Below are positions 25,268 through 39,500 of a DNA stretch of 64,000 nucleotides, piece by piece. Source of the DNA: Hippasteria phrygiana (Eukaryota; Echinodermata; Asteroidea; Valvatida; Goniasteridae). Positions within the stretch are counted from its first letter, which is position 1. Every line of letters begins with the position of its first letter. Made by a program: the position numbers and the translations under genes. The notes beneath the pieces are model-generated. The model saw only the letters and a list, made by a program, of their open reading frames with translations. It was not told the origin of the DNA and ran no database searches. The stretch spans positions 3,038,001 through 3,102,000 of the forward strand of contig JAZGUH010000103.1 in NCBI GenBank assembly GCA_037893225.1. Direction: 5' to 3'.

Positions 25268-27059
25268 ACCAACTTTCCAATCTTTCCTATCTCGCTCGTC
25301 CCGCACCACCATCTTTCCGATCTTTCCCATCTTGCCAGTCCCGCACCACCAACTTTATGATCTTTCACATCTCGCCTGTCTCGCACCACCAACTTTCCAA
25401 TCTGTCATCTCTCACCTGTCCCGCACCTCCAACTTTCCTATCTTTCCTATCTCGCCCGTCCTGCACCACCAACTTTCCAATCTTTTTCGCATTTCGGCGC
25501 TCCCGCACCACCACTCTCCAATCTTTACCATCTCGCCGGCTCGCCCGTCCTGCACCACCAACTTTCCGATCCTTTTCGCATCTCGCCCGTTCCGCACAAC
25601 TAACTTTCCGATCTTTCCCATCTTACCTGTCCCACACCCCCAACTTTCCAATCTTTCCTATCTCACCCGTCCCGAACCACCATCTTTTCGATTTTTCCCA
25701 TCTTGCCGGTCGAGCACCACCAACTCTACAAACTTTCCCATCTTGTCCGTCCCGCACCACCATCTTTCCGATCTTTCCCATCTTGCCAGTCCCGCACCAC
25801 CAACTTTATGATCTTTCACATCTCGCCTGTCTCGCACCACCAACTTTCCAATCTTTTTCACAATTTGGCGCTCCTGCACCACCACTCTCCAATCTTTACC
25901 ATCTCGCCGGCTCGCCCGTCCTGCACCACCAACTTTCCGATCTTTTTCGCATCTCGCCCGTTCCGCACAATAAACTTTCCGATCTTTCCCATCTTACCTG
26001 TCCCACACCCCCAACTTTCCAATCTTTCCTATCTCACCCGTCCCGAACCACCATCTTTTCGATTTTTCCCATCTTGCCGGTCGAGCACCACCAACTCTAC
26101 AAACTTTCCCATCTTGTCCGTCCCGCACCACCATCTTTCCGATCTTTCCCATCTTTCCAGTCCCGCACCACCAACTTCCCAATCTTTTTCACAATTTGGC
26201 GCTCCTGCACCACCACTCTCCAATCTTTACCATCTCGCCGGCTCGCCCGTCCTGCACCACCAACTTTCCGATCTTTTTCGCATCTCGCCCGTTCCGCACA
26301 ATAAACTTTCCGATCTTTCCCATCTTACCTGTCCCACACCCCCAACTTTCCAATCTTTCCTATCTCACCGTCCCGAACCACCATCTTTTCGATCTTCCCA
26401 TCTTGCCGGTCGAGCACCACCAACTCTACAAACTTTCCCATCTTGCCCGTCCCGCACCACCACTCTCTGATCTTTACCATCTCGCCGGTCCCGCACCACC
26501 AACTTCCCGATATTTCTCATCTCGCCCGCCACGCACCACCAACTTTTAATTCTTTTCCACTTCGCCCGTCCCGCAACACAATCTTTCCGATCTTTCCCAT
26601 CTTGCCCATCCTGCACAACCAACTATACGATCTTTCCCATCCCGCAAGTCCCGCACCACCAACTTTCCGATCTTTCCCATCTCACCTGTCCCGCACCACC
26701 ACCTTTCCAATCTTTCCTATCTCGCCCGTCCCGCACCACATTCTTTTCTTTTCGATCATTCCCCTGTTGCCCATCCCGCACTACCAACTGTACGATCTTT
26801 CCCATCTCACCCATTCCGAACCACCACTCTCCGATCTTTACAATCTCGCCCGTTCCGCACTACCAACTTTTCAATCTCTCCTATCTCACCCGTCCCGCAC
26901 CACCATCCTTCCGATTTTTCCCATCTTGCTGGTCCCGCACCACCACTATCTGATCTTTACCATCTTGCCGGTCAGGCACCACCAACTTTCCGATCTTTCC
27001 CATCTCGCCCGTCCTGCACCACCACTCTCCGATCTTTTCCGACTCGCCCAGCCCGCACG
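25268..27059. repeat. 1792-bp tandem duplicate of 23476-25267
   Basis: Constant offset of 1792 bp. The homology enters at ACCAACTTTCCAATC (25268) and the two copies part at 27071, where CCAATC meets CCGATAATTC. It carries the same 371 + 330 bp module pair (25683-26053 and 26054-26383) and the same 5-bp gain near 26745, so both changes predate this duplication. I saw no substitution between the copies. Confidence 0.93.
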
Positions 27060-27449
27060 ACCAACTTTCCGATAATTCTCATCTCGTCCCCCCACGCACC
27101 ACAAACTTTCCATTCTTTTCCATCTCCCCCATCCCGCAACACAATCTTTCTGATCTTTCCCATCTTACCAGTCCCGCACAAACAACTTTCCAATCTTTCC
27201 CATCTCGCATGTCTCGCAGCACCAACTTTCCAATCTTTCCCATCTCGCCCGTCCCGCACCACAATCTTTCCAATCTTTCCGATCATTCCCCTCTTGCCCA
27301 TCCCGCACCACCAACTGTCCGATCTTTACCATCTCGCCCGTCCCGCACCACCACTCTCCGATCTTTCCCATCTCGCCCGTCTTCCACCACCAACTTTCTG
27401 ATCTTTCCAATCTCACCTGTCCAGCACCACCAACTTTCCAATATTTCCT
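27060..27449. repeat. Satellite segment leading into the 6092-bp repeat
   Basis: Carries GATAATTCTCATCTCGTCC, CTCCCCCATCCCG and an extra 9-bp block (CTTTCCAATCTTTCCGATC near 27270). It is copied at 30966-31355 and 37058-37447. Nothing other than satellite is seen. Confidence 0.85.
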
Positions 27450-28484
27450 ATCTCGCCCGTCCGGCACCACCAACCTTCCAATCTTTACCATTTCGCCGGT
27501 CCCGCACAACTAACTTTCCGATCTTTCCCATCTTACTTGTCCGACACCACCAACTTTCCAATCTTTCCTATCTCACCTGTCCCGAACCAACATCTTTCCG
27601 ATTTTTCCCATTTTGCCGGTCGAGCACCACCAACTCTACGAACTTTCCCATCTCGCCCATCCCGCACCACCACTCTCTGATCTTTACCATCTCGATGGTC
27701 CCGCACCACCAACTTTCCGATATTTCTCATCTCGCCCGCCACGCACCACTAACTTTCCATTCTTTTCTATCTAAGCCCGTCCCGCAACACAATCTTTCCG
27801 ATCTTTCCCATCTTGCCCATCCTGCACCACCAACTATACGATCTTTCCCATCTCGCAAGTCCCGCACCACCAACTTTCCGATCTTTCCCATCTCGCCTGT
27901 TTCGCACTACCAACTTTTCAATCTTTCCCATCTCACCTGTCCCGCACCACCACCTTACCAATGTTTCCTATCTTGCCCGTCCCGCACAACATTCTTTTCG
28001 ACCATTCCCCTGTTGCCCATCCTCCGATTTTTCCCATCTTGCTAGTCCCGCACCACCAACTGTACGATCTTTCCCATCTCACCCATCCCGAAACACCACT
28101 CTCCGATCTTTACTATCTCGCCCGTCCCGCACCACCACTCTCCGATCTTTACCGACTCGCCCGTCCCGCACGACCAACTTTCCGATAATTCCCATCTCGT
28201 CCCCCCCACGCACCACAAACGTTCCATTCTTTTCCATTTCGCCCGTCCCGCAACACAATCTTTCTGATCTTTCCCATCTTACCAGTCCCGCACAAAAAAC
28301 TGTCCAATCTTTCCCATCTCGCATGTCTCGCAGCACCAACTTTAAGATCTTTCCCATCTCACCTGTCCCGCACCACCACCTTTCCAATCTTTCCCATCTC
28401 GCCTGTCCCGCACCACAATCTTTCTAATATTTCCGATCATTCCCCTCTTACCCATCCCGCACCACCAACTGTCCGATCTTTACC

Positions 28485-31400
28485 GACTCGCCCGTCCCGC
28501 ACGACCAACTTTCCGATAATTCTCATCTCGTCCCCCCACGCACCACAAACGTTCCATTCTTTTCCATCTCGCCCGTCCCGCACAACTAACTTTCCGATCT
28601 TTCCCATCTTACCTGTCCCACACCACCAACTTTCCAATCTTTCCTATCTCACCTGTCCCGAACCAACATCTTTCCAATTTTCCCATCTTGCCGGTCAAGC
28701 ACCACCAACTCTACAAACTTTCCCATCTCGCCCGTCCCGCACCACCACTCTCTGATCTTTACCATCTCGATGGTCCCGCACCACCAACTTTCCGATATTT
28801 CTCATCTCGCCCGCCACGCACCACAACTTTTCATTCTTTTCTATATCGCCCGTCCCGCAACACAATCTTTCCGATCTTTCCCGTCCTGCACAACGAACTA
28901 TACGATCTTTCCCATCTCGCAAGTCCCGCACCACCAACTTTCCGATCTTTCCCATCTCGCCTGTCTCGCACCACCAACTTTCCGATCTTTCCCATCTCGC
29001 CCGTCTTCCAACACCAACTTTCCGATCTTTCCCATCTCACCTAGCCGCACCACCAACTTTCCAATCTTTCCTATCTCACCTGTCCCGCAGCACCAACTTT
29101 CCAATCTTTTTTGCATCTCGCCCGTCCCGCACCACCAACTTTCCAATCTTTCCTATCTCGCTCGTCCCGCACCACCATCTTTCCGATCTTTCCCATCTTG
29201 CCAGTCCCGCACCACCAACTTTATGATCTTTCACATCTCGCCTGTCTCGCACCACCAACTTTCCAATCTGTCATCTCTCACCTGTCCCGCACCTCCAACT
29301 TTCCTATCTTTCCTATCTCGCCCGTCCTGCACCACCAACTTTCCAATCTTTTTCGCATTTCGGCGCTCCCGCACCACCACTCTCCAATCTTTACCATCTC
29401 GCCGGCTCGCCCGTCCTGCACCACCAACTTTCCGATCCTTTTCGCATCTCGCCCGTTCCGCACAACTAACTTTCCGATCTTTCCCATCTTACCTGTCCCA
29501 CACCCCCAACTTTCCAATCTTTCCTATCTCACCCGTCCCGAACCACCATCTTTTCGATTTTTCCCATCTTGCCGGTCGAGCACCACCAACTCTACAAACT
29601 TTCCCATCTTGTCCGTCCCGCACCACCATCTTTCCGATCTTTCCCATCTTGCCAGTCCCGCACCACCAACTTTATGATCTTTCACATCTCGCCTGTCTCG
29701 CACCACCAACTTTCCAATCTTTTTCACAATTTGGCGCTCCTGCACCACCACTCTCCAATCTTTACCATCTCGCCGGCTCGCCCGTCCTGCACCACCAACT
29801 TTCCGATCTTTTTCGCATCTCGCCCGTTCCGCACAATAAACTTTCCGATCTTTCCCATCTTACCTGTCCCACACCCCCAACTTTCCAATCTTTCCTATCT
29901 CACCCGTCCCGAACCACCATCTTTTCGATTTTTCCCATCTTGCCGGTCGAGCACCACCAACTCTACAAACTTTCCCATCTTGTCCGTCCCGCACCACCAT
30001 CTTTCCGATCTTTCCCATCTTTCCAGTCCCGCACCACCAACTTTATGATCTTTCACATCTCGCCTGTCTCGCACCACCAACTTCCCAATCTTTTTCACAA
30101 TTTGGCGCTCCTGCACCACCACTCTCCAATCTTTACCATCTCGCCGGCTCGCCCGTCCTGCACCACCAACTTTCCGATCTTTTTCGCATCTCGCCCGTTC
30201 CGCACAATAAACTTTCCGATCTTTCCCATCTTACCTGTCCCACACCCCCAACTTTCCAATCTTTCCTATCTCACCGTCCCGAACCACCATCTTTTCGATC
30301 TTCCCATCTTGCCGGTCGAGCACCACCAACTCTACAAACTTTCCCATCTTGCCCGTCCCGCACCACCACTCTCTGATCTTTACCATCTCGCCGGTCCCGC
30401 ACCACCAACTTCCCGATATTTCTCATCTCGCCCGCCACGCACCACCAACTTTTAATTCTTTTCCACTTCGCCCGTCCCGCAACACAATCTTTCCGATCTT
30501 TCCCATCTTGCCCATCCTGCACAACCAACTATACGATCTTTCCCATCCCGCAAGTCCCGCACCACCAACTTTCCGATCTTTCCCATCTCACCTGTCCCGC
30601 ACCACCACCTTTCCAATCTTTCCTATCTCGCCCGTCCCGCACCACATTCTTTTCTTTTCGATCATTCCCCTGTTGCCCATCCCGCACTACCAACTGTACG
30701 ATCTTTCCCATCTCACCCATTCCGAACCACCACTCTCCGATCTTTACAATCTCGCCCGTTCCGCACTACCAACTTTTCAATCTCTCCTATCTCACCCGTC
30801 CCGCACCACCATCCTTCCGATTTTTCCCATCTTGCTGGTCCCGCACCACCACTATCTGATCTTTACCATCTTGCCGGTCAGGCACCACCAACTTTCCGAT
30901 CTTTCCCATCTCGCCCGTCCTGCACCACCACTCTCCGATCTTTTCCGACTCGCCCAGCCCGCACGACCAACTTTCCGATAATTCTCATCTCGTCCCCCCA
31001 CGCACCACAAACTTTCCATTCTTTTCCATCTCCCCCATCCCGCAACACAATCTTTCTGATCTTTCCCATCTTACCAGTCCCGCACAAACAACTTTCCAAT
31101 CTTTCCCATCTCGCATGTCTCGCAGCACCAACTTTCCAATCTTTCCCATCTCGCCCGTCCCGCACCACAATCTTTCCAATCTTTCCGATCATTCCCCTCT
31201 TGCCCATCCCGCACCACCAACTGTCCGATCTTTACCATCTCGCCCGTCCCGCACCACCACTCTCCGATCTTTCCCATCTCGCCCGTCTTCCACCACCAAC
31301 TTTCTGATCTTTCCAATCTCACCTGTCCAGCACCACCAACTTTCCAATATTTCCTATCTCGCCCGTCCGGCACCACCAACCTTCCAATCTTTACCATTTC

Positions 31401-32390
31401 GCCGGTCCCGCACAACTAACTTTCCGATCTTTCCCATCTTACTTGTCCGACACCACCAACTTTCCAATCTTTCCTATCTCACCTGTCCCGAACCAACATC
31501 TTTCCGATTTTTCCCATTTTGCCGGTCGAGCACCACCAACTCTACGAACTTTCCCATCTCGCCCATCCCGCACCACCACTCTCTGATCTTTACCATCTCG
31601 ATGGTCCCGCACCACCAACTTTCCGATATTTCTCATCTCGCCCGCCACGCACCACTAACTTTCCATTCTTTTCTATCTAAGCCCGTCCCGCAACACAATC
31701 TTTCCGATCTTTCCCATCTTGCCCATCCTGCACCACCAACTATACGATCTTTCCCATCTCGCAAGTCCCGCACCACCAACTTTCCGATCTTTCCCATCTC
31801 GCCTGTTTCGCACTACCAACTTTTCAATCTTTCCCATCTCACCTGTCCCGCACCACCACCTTACCAATGTTTCCTATCTTGCCCGTCCCGCACAACATTC
31901 TTTTCGACCATTCCCCTGTTGCCCATCCTCCGATTTTTCCCATCTTGCTAGTCCCGCACCACCAACTGTACGATCTTTCCCATCTCACCCATCCCGAAAC
32001 ACCACTCTCCGATCTTTACTATCTCGCCCGTCCCGCACCACCACTCTCCGATCTTTACCGACTCGCCCGTCCCGCACGACCAACTTTCCGATAATTCCCA
32101 TCTCGTCCCCCCCACGCACCACAAACGTTCCATTCTTTTCCATTTCGCCCGTCCCGCAACACAATCTTTCTGATCTTTCCCATCTTACCAGTCCCGCACA
32201 AAAAACTGTCCAATCTTTCCCATCTCGCATGTCTCGCAGCACCAACTTTAAGATCTTTCCCATCTCACCTGTCCCGCACCACCACCTTTCCAATCTTTCC
32301 CATCTCGCCTGTCCCGCACCACAATCTTTCTAATATTTCCGATCATTCCCCTCTTACCCATCCCGCACCACCAACTGTCCGATCTTTACC
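28485..32390. repeat. 3906-bp inner segment of 6092-bp copy 1
   Basis: The sequence after 32390 continues as ACCATCTCG where the sequence after 28484 continues as ACCGACTCG. The bases before each joint (about 26.4-28484 and 30.3-32390) match at an offset of 3906 bp. Left of about 26.16 kb the offset becomes 3866 bp because the 26.05-kb module lacks one 40-bp unit. The segment starts with homology to 22827 onward (offset 5658). Confidence 0.85.
29549..30289. repeat. ~370-bp module, two full copies (371 + 370 bp)
   Basis: Modules at 29549-29919 and 29920-30289. Unlike the pairs at 23.9 and 25.7 kb, the second module keeps its 40-bp TTTATGATCTTTCACATC unit but still has the one-base loss CTCACCGTCCC at its exit. 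Confidence 0.9.
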
Positions 32391-33541
32391 ATCTCGCCCG
32401 TCCCGCACCACCACTCTCCGATCTTTCCCATCTCGCCCGTCTTCCACCACCAACTTTCTGATCTTTCCCATCTCACCTGTCCAGCACCACCACTTTCCAA
32501 TCTTTCCTATCTCGCCCGTCCTGCACCAACTTTCCGATCTTTCCCATCTCGCCCGTCCGGCACCAACTTTCCGATCTTTCCCATCTCGCAAGTCCCGCAC
32601 CACCAACTTTCCCGAGCTTTCCTATCTCGCCCATCCCGCAGCAACAACTTTACAATCTTTTTCGCATCTCGCCTGTCCCGCACCACCAACTTTTCTATCT
32701 TTCCCATCTCACCCGTCTCGCACCACCAACTTTATTAATCTTTCCCCTCTCACCTGTCCCGCACCACCAACTTTCAAATCTTTCCTATCTCGCCCCTTCC
32801 CGCACCACCAACTTTCAGATATTTTCCATCTTGCCCGCCCTGCACTGCCAACTTTCTGAACTTTCCTATCTTGCCTGTCCCGCAGCACCAACTCTGCGAT
32901 CTTTCCCATCTCACCTGTCCCGCACCACCACCTTTCCAACCTTTCCTATCTTGCCCGTCCCGCACAACATTCTTTTCGATTATTCCCCTGTTGCCCATCC
33001 TCCGATTTTTCCCATCTTGCCGATCCCGCAGTACCAATCTCCGATCTTTACCATCTTGCCAGTCCCGCACCACCAACTGTACGATCTTTCCCATCTCACC
33101 CATCCCGAAACACCACTCTCCGATCTTTACTATCTCGCCCGTCCCGCACCACCACTCTCCGATCTTTACCGACTCGCCCGTCCCGCACGACCAACTTTCC
33201 GACAATTCTCATCTCGTCCCCCCACGCACCACAAACTTTCCAATCTTTCCCATCTCGCATGTCTCGCAGCACCAATTTTCCGATCTTTCCCATCTCACCT
33301 GTCCCGCACCACCACCTTTCCAATCTTTCCCATCTCGCCTGTCCCGCACCACAATCTTTCTAATCTTTCCGTTCATTCCCCTCTTGCCCATCCCGCACCA
33401 CCAACTGTCCGATCTTTACCATCTCGCCCGTCCCACACCACCACTCTCCGATCTTTCCCATCTCGCCCGTCTTCCACCACCAACTTTCTGATCTTTCCCA
33501 TCTCACCTGTCCCGCAGCACCAACTTTCCAATCCTTTTCGC

Positions 33542-36500
33542 ATCTCGCCCGTCCGGCACCACCAACCTTCCAATCTTTACCATTTCGCCGGTCCCGCACA
33601 ACTAACTTTCCGATCTTTCCCATCTTACTTGTCCGACACCACCAACTTTCCAATCTTTCCTATCTCACCTGTCCCGAACCAACATCTTTCCGATTTTTCC
33701 CATTTTGCCGGTCGAGCACCACCAACTCTACGAACTTTCCCATCTCGCCCATCCCGCACCACCACTCTCTGATCTTTACCATCTCGATGGTCCCGCACCA
33801 CCAACTTTCCGATATTTCTCATCTCGCCCGCCACGCACCACTAACTTTCCATTCTTTTCTATCTAAGCCCGTCCCGCAACACAATCTTTCCGATCTTTCC
33901 CATCTTGCCCATCCTGCACCACCAACTATACGATCTTTCCCATCTCGCAAGTCCCGCACCACCAACTTTCCGATCTTTCCCATCTCGCCTGTTTCGCACT
34001 ACCAACTTTTCAATCTTTCCCATCTCACCTGTCCCGCACCACCACCTTACCAATGTTTCCTATCTTGCCCGTCCCGCACAACATTCTTTTCGACCATTCC
34101 CCTGTTGCCCATCCTCCGATTTTTCCCATCTTGCTAGTCCCGCACCACCAACTGTACGATCTTTCCCATCTCACCCATCCCGAAACACCACTCTCCGATC
34201 TTTACTATCTCGCCCGTCCCGCACCACCACTCTCCGATCTTTACCGACTCGCCCGTCCCGCACGACCAACTTTCCGATAATTCCCATCTCGTCCCCCCCA
34301 CGCACCACAAACGTTCCATTCTTTTCCATTTCGCCCGTCCCGCAACACAATCTTTCTGATCTTTCCCATCTTACCAGTCCCGCACAAAAAACTGTCCAAT
34401 CTTTCCCATCTCGCATGTCTCGCAGCACCAACTTTAAGATCTTTCCCATCTCACCTGTCCCGCACCACCACCTTTCCAATCTTTCCCATCTCGCCTGTCC
34501 CGCACCACAATCTTTCTAATATTTCCGATCATTCCCCTCTTACCCATCCCGCACCACCAACTGTCCGATCTTTACCGACTCGCCCGTCCCGCACGACCAA
34601 CTTTCCGATAATTCTCATCTCGTCCCCCCACGCACCACAAACGTTCCATTCTTTTCCATCTCGCCCGTCCCGCACAACTAACTTTCCGATCTTTCCCATC
34701 TTACCTGTCCCACACCACCAACTTTCCAATCTTTCCTATCTCACCTGTCCCGAACCAACATCTTTCCAATTTTCCCATCTTGCCGGTCAAGCACCACCAA
34801 CTCTACAAACTTTCCCATCTCGCCCGTCCCGCACCACCACTCTCTGATCTTTACCATCTCGATGGTCCCGCACCACCAACTTTCCGATATTTCTCATCTC
34901 GCCCGCCACGCACCACAACTTTTCATTCTTTTCTATATCGCCCGTCCCGCAACACAATCTTTCCGATCTTTCCCGTCCTGCACAACGAACTATACGATCT
35001 TTCCCATCTCGCAAGTCCCGCACCACCAACTTTCCGATCTTTCCCATCTCGCCTGTCTCGCACCACCAACTTTCCGATCTTTCCCATCTCGCCCGTCTTC
35101 CAACACCAACTTTCCGATCTTTCCCATCTCACCTAGCCGCACCACCAACTTTCCAATCTTTCCTATCTCACCTGTCCCGCAGCACCAACTTTCCAATCTT
35201 TTTTGCATCTCGCCCGTCCCGCACCACCAACTTTCCAATCTTTCCTATCTCGCTCGTCCCGCACCACCATCTTTCCGATCTTTCCCATCTTGCCAGTCCC
35301 GCACCACCAACTTTATGATCTTTCACATCTCGCCTGTCTCGCACCACCAACTTTCCAATCTGTCATCTCTCACCTGTCCCGCACCTCCAACTTTCCTATC
35401 TTTCCTATCTCGCCCGTCCTGCACCACCAACTTTCCAATCTTTTTCGCATTTCGGCGCTCCCGCACCACCACTCTCCAATCTTTACCATCTCGCCGGCTC
35501 GCCCGTCCTGCACCACCAACTTTCCGATCCTTTTCGCATCTCGCCCGTTCCGCACAACTAACTTTCCGATCTTTCCCATCTTACCTGTCCCACACCCCCA
35601 ACTTTCCAATCTTTCCTATCTCACCCGTCCCGAACCACCATCTTTTCGATTTTTCCCATCTTGCCGGTCGAGCACCACCAACTCTACAAACTTTCCCATC
35701 TTGTCCGTCCCGCACCACCATCTTTCCGATCTTTCCCATCTTGCCAGTCCCGCACCACCAACTTTATGATCTTTCACATCTCGCCTGTCTCGCACCACCA
35801 ACTTTCCAATCTTTTTCACAATTTGGCGCTCCTGCACCACCACTCTCCAATCTTTACCATCTCGCCGGCTCGCCCGTCCTGCACCACCAACTTTCCGATC
35901 TTTTTCGCATCTCGCCCGTTCCGCACAATAAACTTTCCGATCTTTCCCATCTTACCTGTCCCACACCCCCAACTTTCCAATCTTTCCTATCTCACCCGTC
36001 CCGAACCACCATCTTTTCGATTTTTCCCATCTTGCCGGTCGAGCACCACCAACTCTACAAACTTTCCCATCTTGTCCGTCCCGCACCACCATCTTTCCGA
36101 TCTTTCCCATCTTTCCAGTCCCGCACCACCAACTTTATGATCTTTCACATCTCGCCTGTCTCGCACCACCAACTTCCCAATCTTTTTCACAATTTGGCGC
36201 TCCTGCACCACCACTCTCCAATCTTTACCATCTCGCCGGCTCGCCCGTCCTGCACCACCAACTTTCCGATCTTTTTCGCATCTCGCCCGTTCCGCACAAT
36301 AAACTTTCCGATCTTTCCCATCTTACCTGTCCCACACCCCCAACTTTCCAATCTTTCCTATCTCACCGTCCCGAACCACCATCTTTTCGATCTTCCCATC
36401 TTGCCGGTCGAGCACCACCAACTCTACAAACTTTCCCATCTTGCCCGTCCCGCACCACCACTCTCTGATCTTTACCATCTCGCCGGTCCCGCACCACCAA

Positions 36501-39500
36501 CTTCCCGATATTTCTCATCTCGCCCGCCACGCACCACCAACTTTTAATTCTTTTCCACTTCGCCCGTCCCGCAACACAATCTTTCCGATCTTTCCCATCT
36601 TGCCCATCCTGCACAACCAACTATACGATCTTTCCCATCCCGCAAGTCCCGCACCACCAACTTTCCGATCTTTCCCATCTCACCTGTCCCGCACCACCAC
36701 CTTTCCAATCTTTCCTATCTCGCCCGTCCCGCACCACATTCTTTTCTTTTCGATCATTCCCCTGTTGCCCATCCCGCACTACCAACTGTACGATCTTTCC
36801 CATCTCACCCATTCCGAACCACCACTCTCCGATCTTTACAATCTCGCCCGTTCCGCACTACCAACTTTTCAATCTCTCCTATCTCACCCGTCCCGCACCA
36901 CCATCCTTCCGATTTTTCCCATCTTGCTGGTCCCGCACCACCACTATCTGATCTTTACCATCTTGCCGGTCAGGCACCACCAACTTTCCGATCTTTCCCA
37001 TCTCGCCCGTCCTGCACCACCACTCTCCGATCTTTTCCGACTCGCCCAGCCCGCACGACCAACTTTCCGATAATTCTCATCTCGTCCCCCCACGCACCAC
37101 AAACTTTCCATTCTTTTCCATCTCCCCCATCCCGCAACACAATCTTTCTGATCTTTCCCATCTTACCAGTCCCGCACAAACAACTTTCCAATCTTTCCCA
37201 TCTCGCATGTCTCGCAGCACCAACTTTCCAATCTTTCCCATCTCGCCCGTCCCGCACCACAATCTTTCCAATCTTTCCGATCATTCCCCTCTTGCCCATC
37301 CCGCACCACCAACTGTCCGATCTTTACCATCTCGCCCGTCCCGCACCACCACTCTCCGATCTTTCCCATCTCGCCCGTCTTCCACCACCAACTTTCTGAT
37401 CTTTCCAATCTCACCTGTCCAGCACCACCAACTTTCCAATATTTCCTATCTCGCCCGTCCGGCACCACCAACCTTCCAATCTTTACCATTTCGCCGGTCC
37501 CGCACAACTAACTTTCCGATCTTTCCCATCTTACTTGTCCGACACCACCAACTTTCCAATCTTTCCTATCTCACCTGTCCCGAACCAACATCTTTCCGAT
37601 TTTTCCCATTTTGCCGGTCGAGCACCACCAACTCTACGAACTTTCCCATCTCGCCCATCCCGCACCACCACTCTCTGATCTTTACCATCTCGATGGTCCC
37701 GCACCACCAACTTTCCGATATTTCTCATCTCGCCCGCCACGCACCACTAACTTTCCATTCTTTTCTATCTAAGCCCGTCCCGCAACACAATCTTTCCGAT
37801 CTTTCCCATCTTGCCCATCCTGCACCACCAACTATACGATCTTTCCCATCTCGCAAGTCCCGCACCACCAACTTTCCGATCTTTCCCATCTCGCCTGTTT
37901 CGCACTACCAACTTTTCAATCTTTCCCATCTCACCTGTCCCGCACCACCACCTTACCAATGTTTCCTATCTTGCCCGTCCCGCACAACATTCTTTTCGAC
38001 CATTCCCCTGTTGCCCATCCTCCGATTTTTCCCATCTTGCTAGTCCCGCACCACCAACTGTACGATCTTTCCCATCTCACCCATCCCGAAACACCACTCT
38101 CCGATCTTTACTATCTCGCCCGTCCCGCACCACCACTCTCCGATCTTTACCGACTCGCCCGTCCCGCACGACCAACTTTCCGATAATTCCCATCTCGTCC
38201 CCCCCACGCACCACAAACGTTCCATTCTTTTCCATTTCGCCCGTCCCGCAACACAATCTTTCTGATCTTTCCCATCTTACCAGTCCCGCACAAAAAACTG
38301 TCCAATCTTTCCCATCTCGCATGTCTCGCAGCACCAACTTTAAGATCTTTCCCATCTCACCTGTCCCGCACCACCACCTTTCCAATCTTTCCCATCTCGC
38401 CTGTCCCGCACCACAATCTTTCTAATATTTCCGATCATTCCCCTCTTACCCATCCCGCACCACCAACTGTCCGATCTTTACCATCTCGCCCGTCCCGCAC
38501 CACCACTCTCCGATCTTTCCCATCTCGCCCGTCTTCCACCACCAACTTTCTGATCTTTCCCATCTCACCTGTCCAGCACCACCACTTTCCAATCTTTCCT
38601 ATCTCGCCCGTCCTGCACCAACTTTCCGATCTTTCCCATCTCGCCCGTCCGGCACCAACTTTCCGATCTTTCCCATCTCGCAAGTCCCGCACCACCAACT
38701 TTCCCGAGCTTTCCTATCTCGCCCATCCCGCAGCAACAACTTTACAATCTTTTTCGCATCTCGCCTGTCCCGCACCACCAACTTTTCTATCTTTCCCATC
38801 TCACCCGTCTCGCACCACCAACTTTATTAATCTTTCCCCTCTCACCTGTCCCGCACCACCAACTTTCAAATCTTTCCTATCTCGCCCCTTCCCGCACCAC
38901 CAACTTTCAGATATTTTCCATCTTGCCCGCCCTGCACTGCCAACTTTCTGAACTTTCCTATCTTGCCTGTCCCGCAGCACCAACTCTGCGATCTTTCCCA
39001 TCTCACCTGTCCCGCACCACCACCTTTCCAACCTTTCCTATCTTGCCCGTCCCGCACAACATTCTTTTCGATTATTCCCCTGTTGCCCATCCTCCGATTT
39101 TTCCCATCTTGCCGATCCCGCAGTACCAATCTCCGATCTTTACCATCTTGCCAGTCCCGCACCACCAACTGTACGATCTTTCCCATCTCACCCATCCCGA
39201 AACACCACTCTCCGATCTTTACTATCTCGCCCGTCCCGCACCACCACTCTCCGATCTTTACCGACTCGCCCGTCCCGCACGACCAACTTTCCGACAATTC
39301 TCATCTCGTCCCCCCACGCACCACAAACTTTCCAATCTTTCCCATCTCGCATGTCTCGCAGCACCAATTTTCCGATCTTTCCCATCTCACCTGTCCCGCA
39401 CCACCACCTTTCCAATCTTTCCCATCTCGCCTGTCCCGCACCACAATCTTTCTAATCTTTCCGTTCATTCCCCTCTTGCCCATCCCGCACCACCAACTGT

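Larger units (their letters stand above)
27450..33541. repeat. 6092-bp higher-order repeat, copy 1
   Basis: About 152 units, repeated directly as 33542-39633. Every landmark I compared lies at exactly 6092 bp and I saw no substitution or indel between copies. The entry joint lies within the shared word ATCTCGCCCGTCC. The repeat is itself a composite: 28485-32390 (3906 bp) includes a piece like 22.8-24.6 kb followed by a piece like 26.4-28.5 kb. Confidence 0.94.

Noticed and set aside
28770..30455. 561-codon plus-strand frame, repeated identically at 34862-36547
   Set aside because: Its conservation is that of the 6092-bp DNA duplication, in all frames alike, not protein-level conservation.
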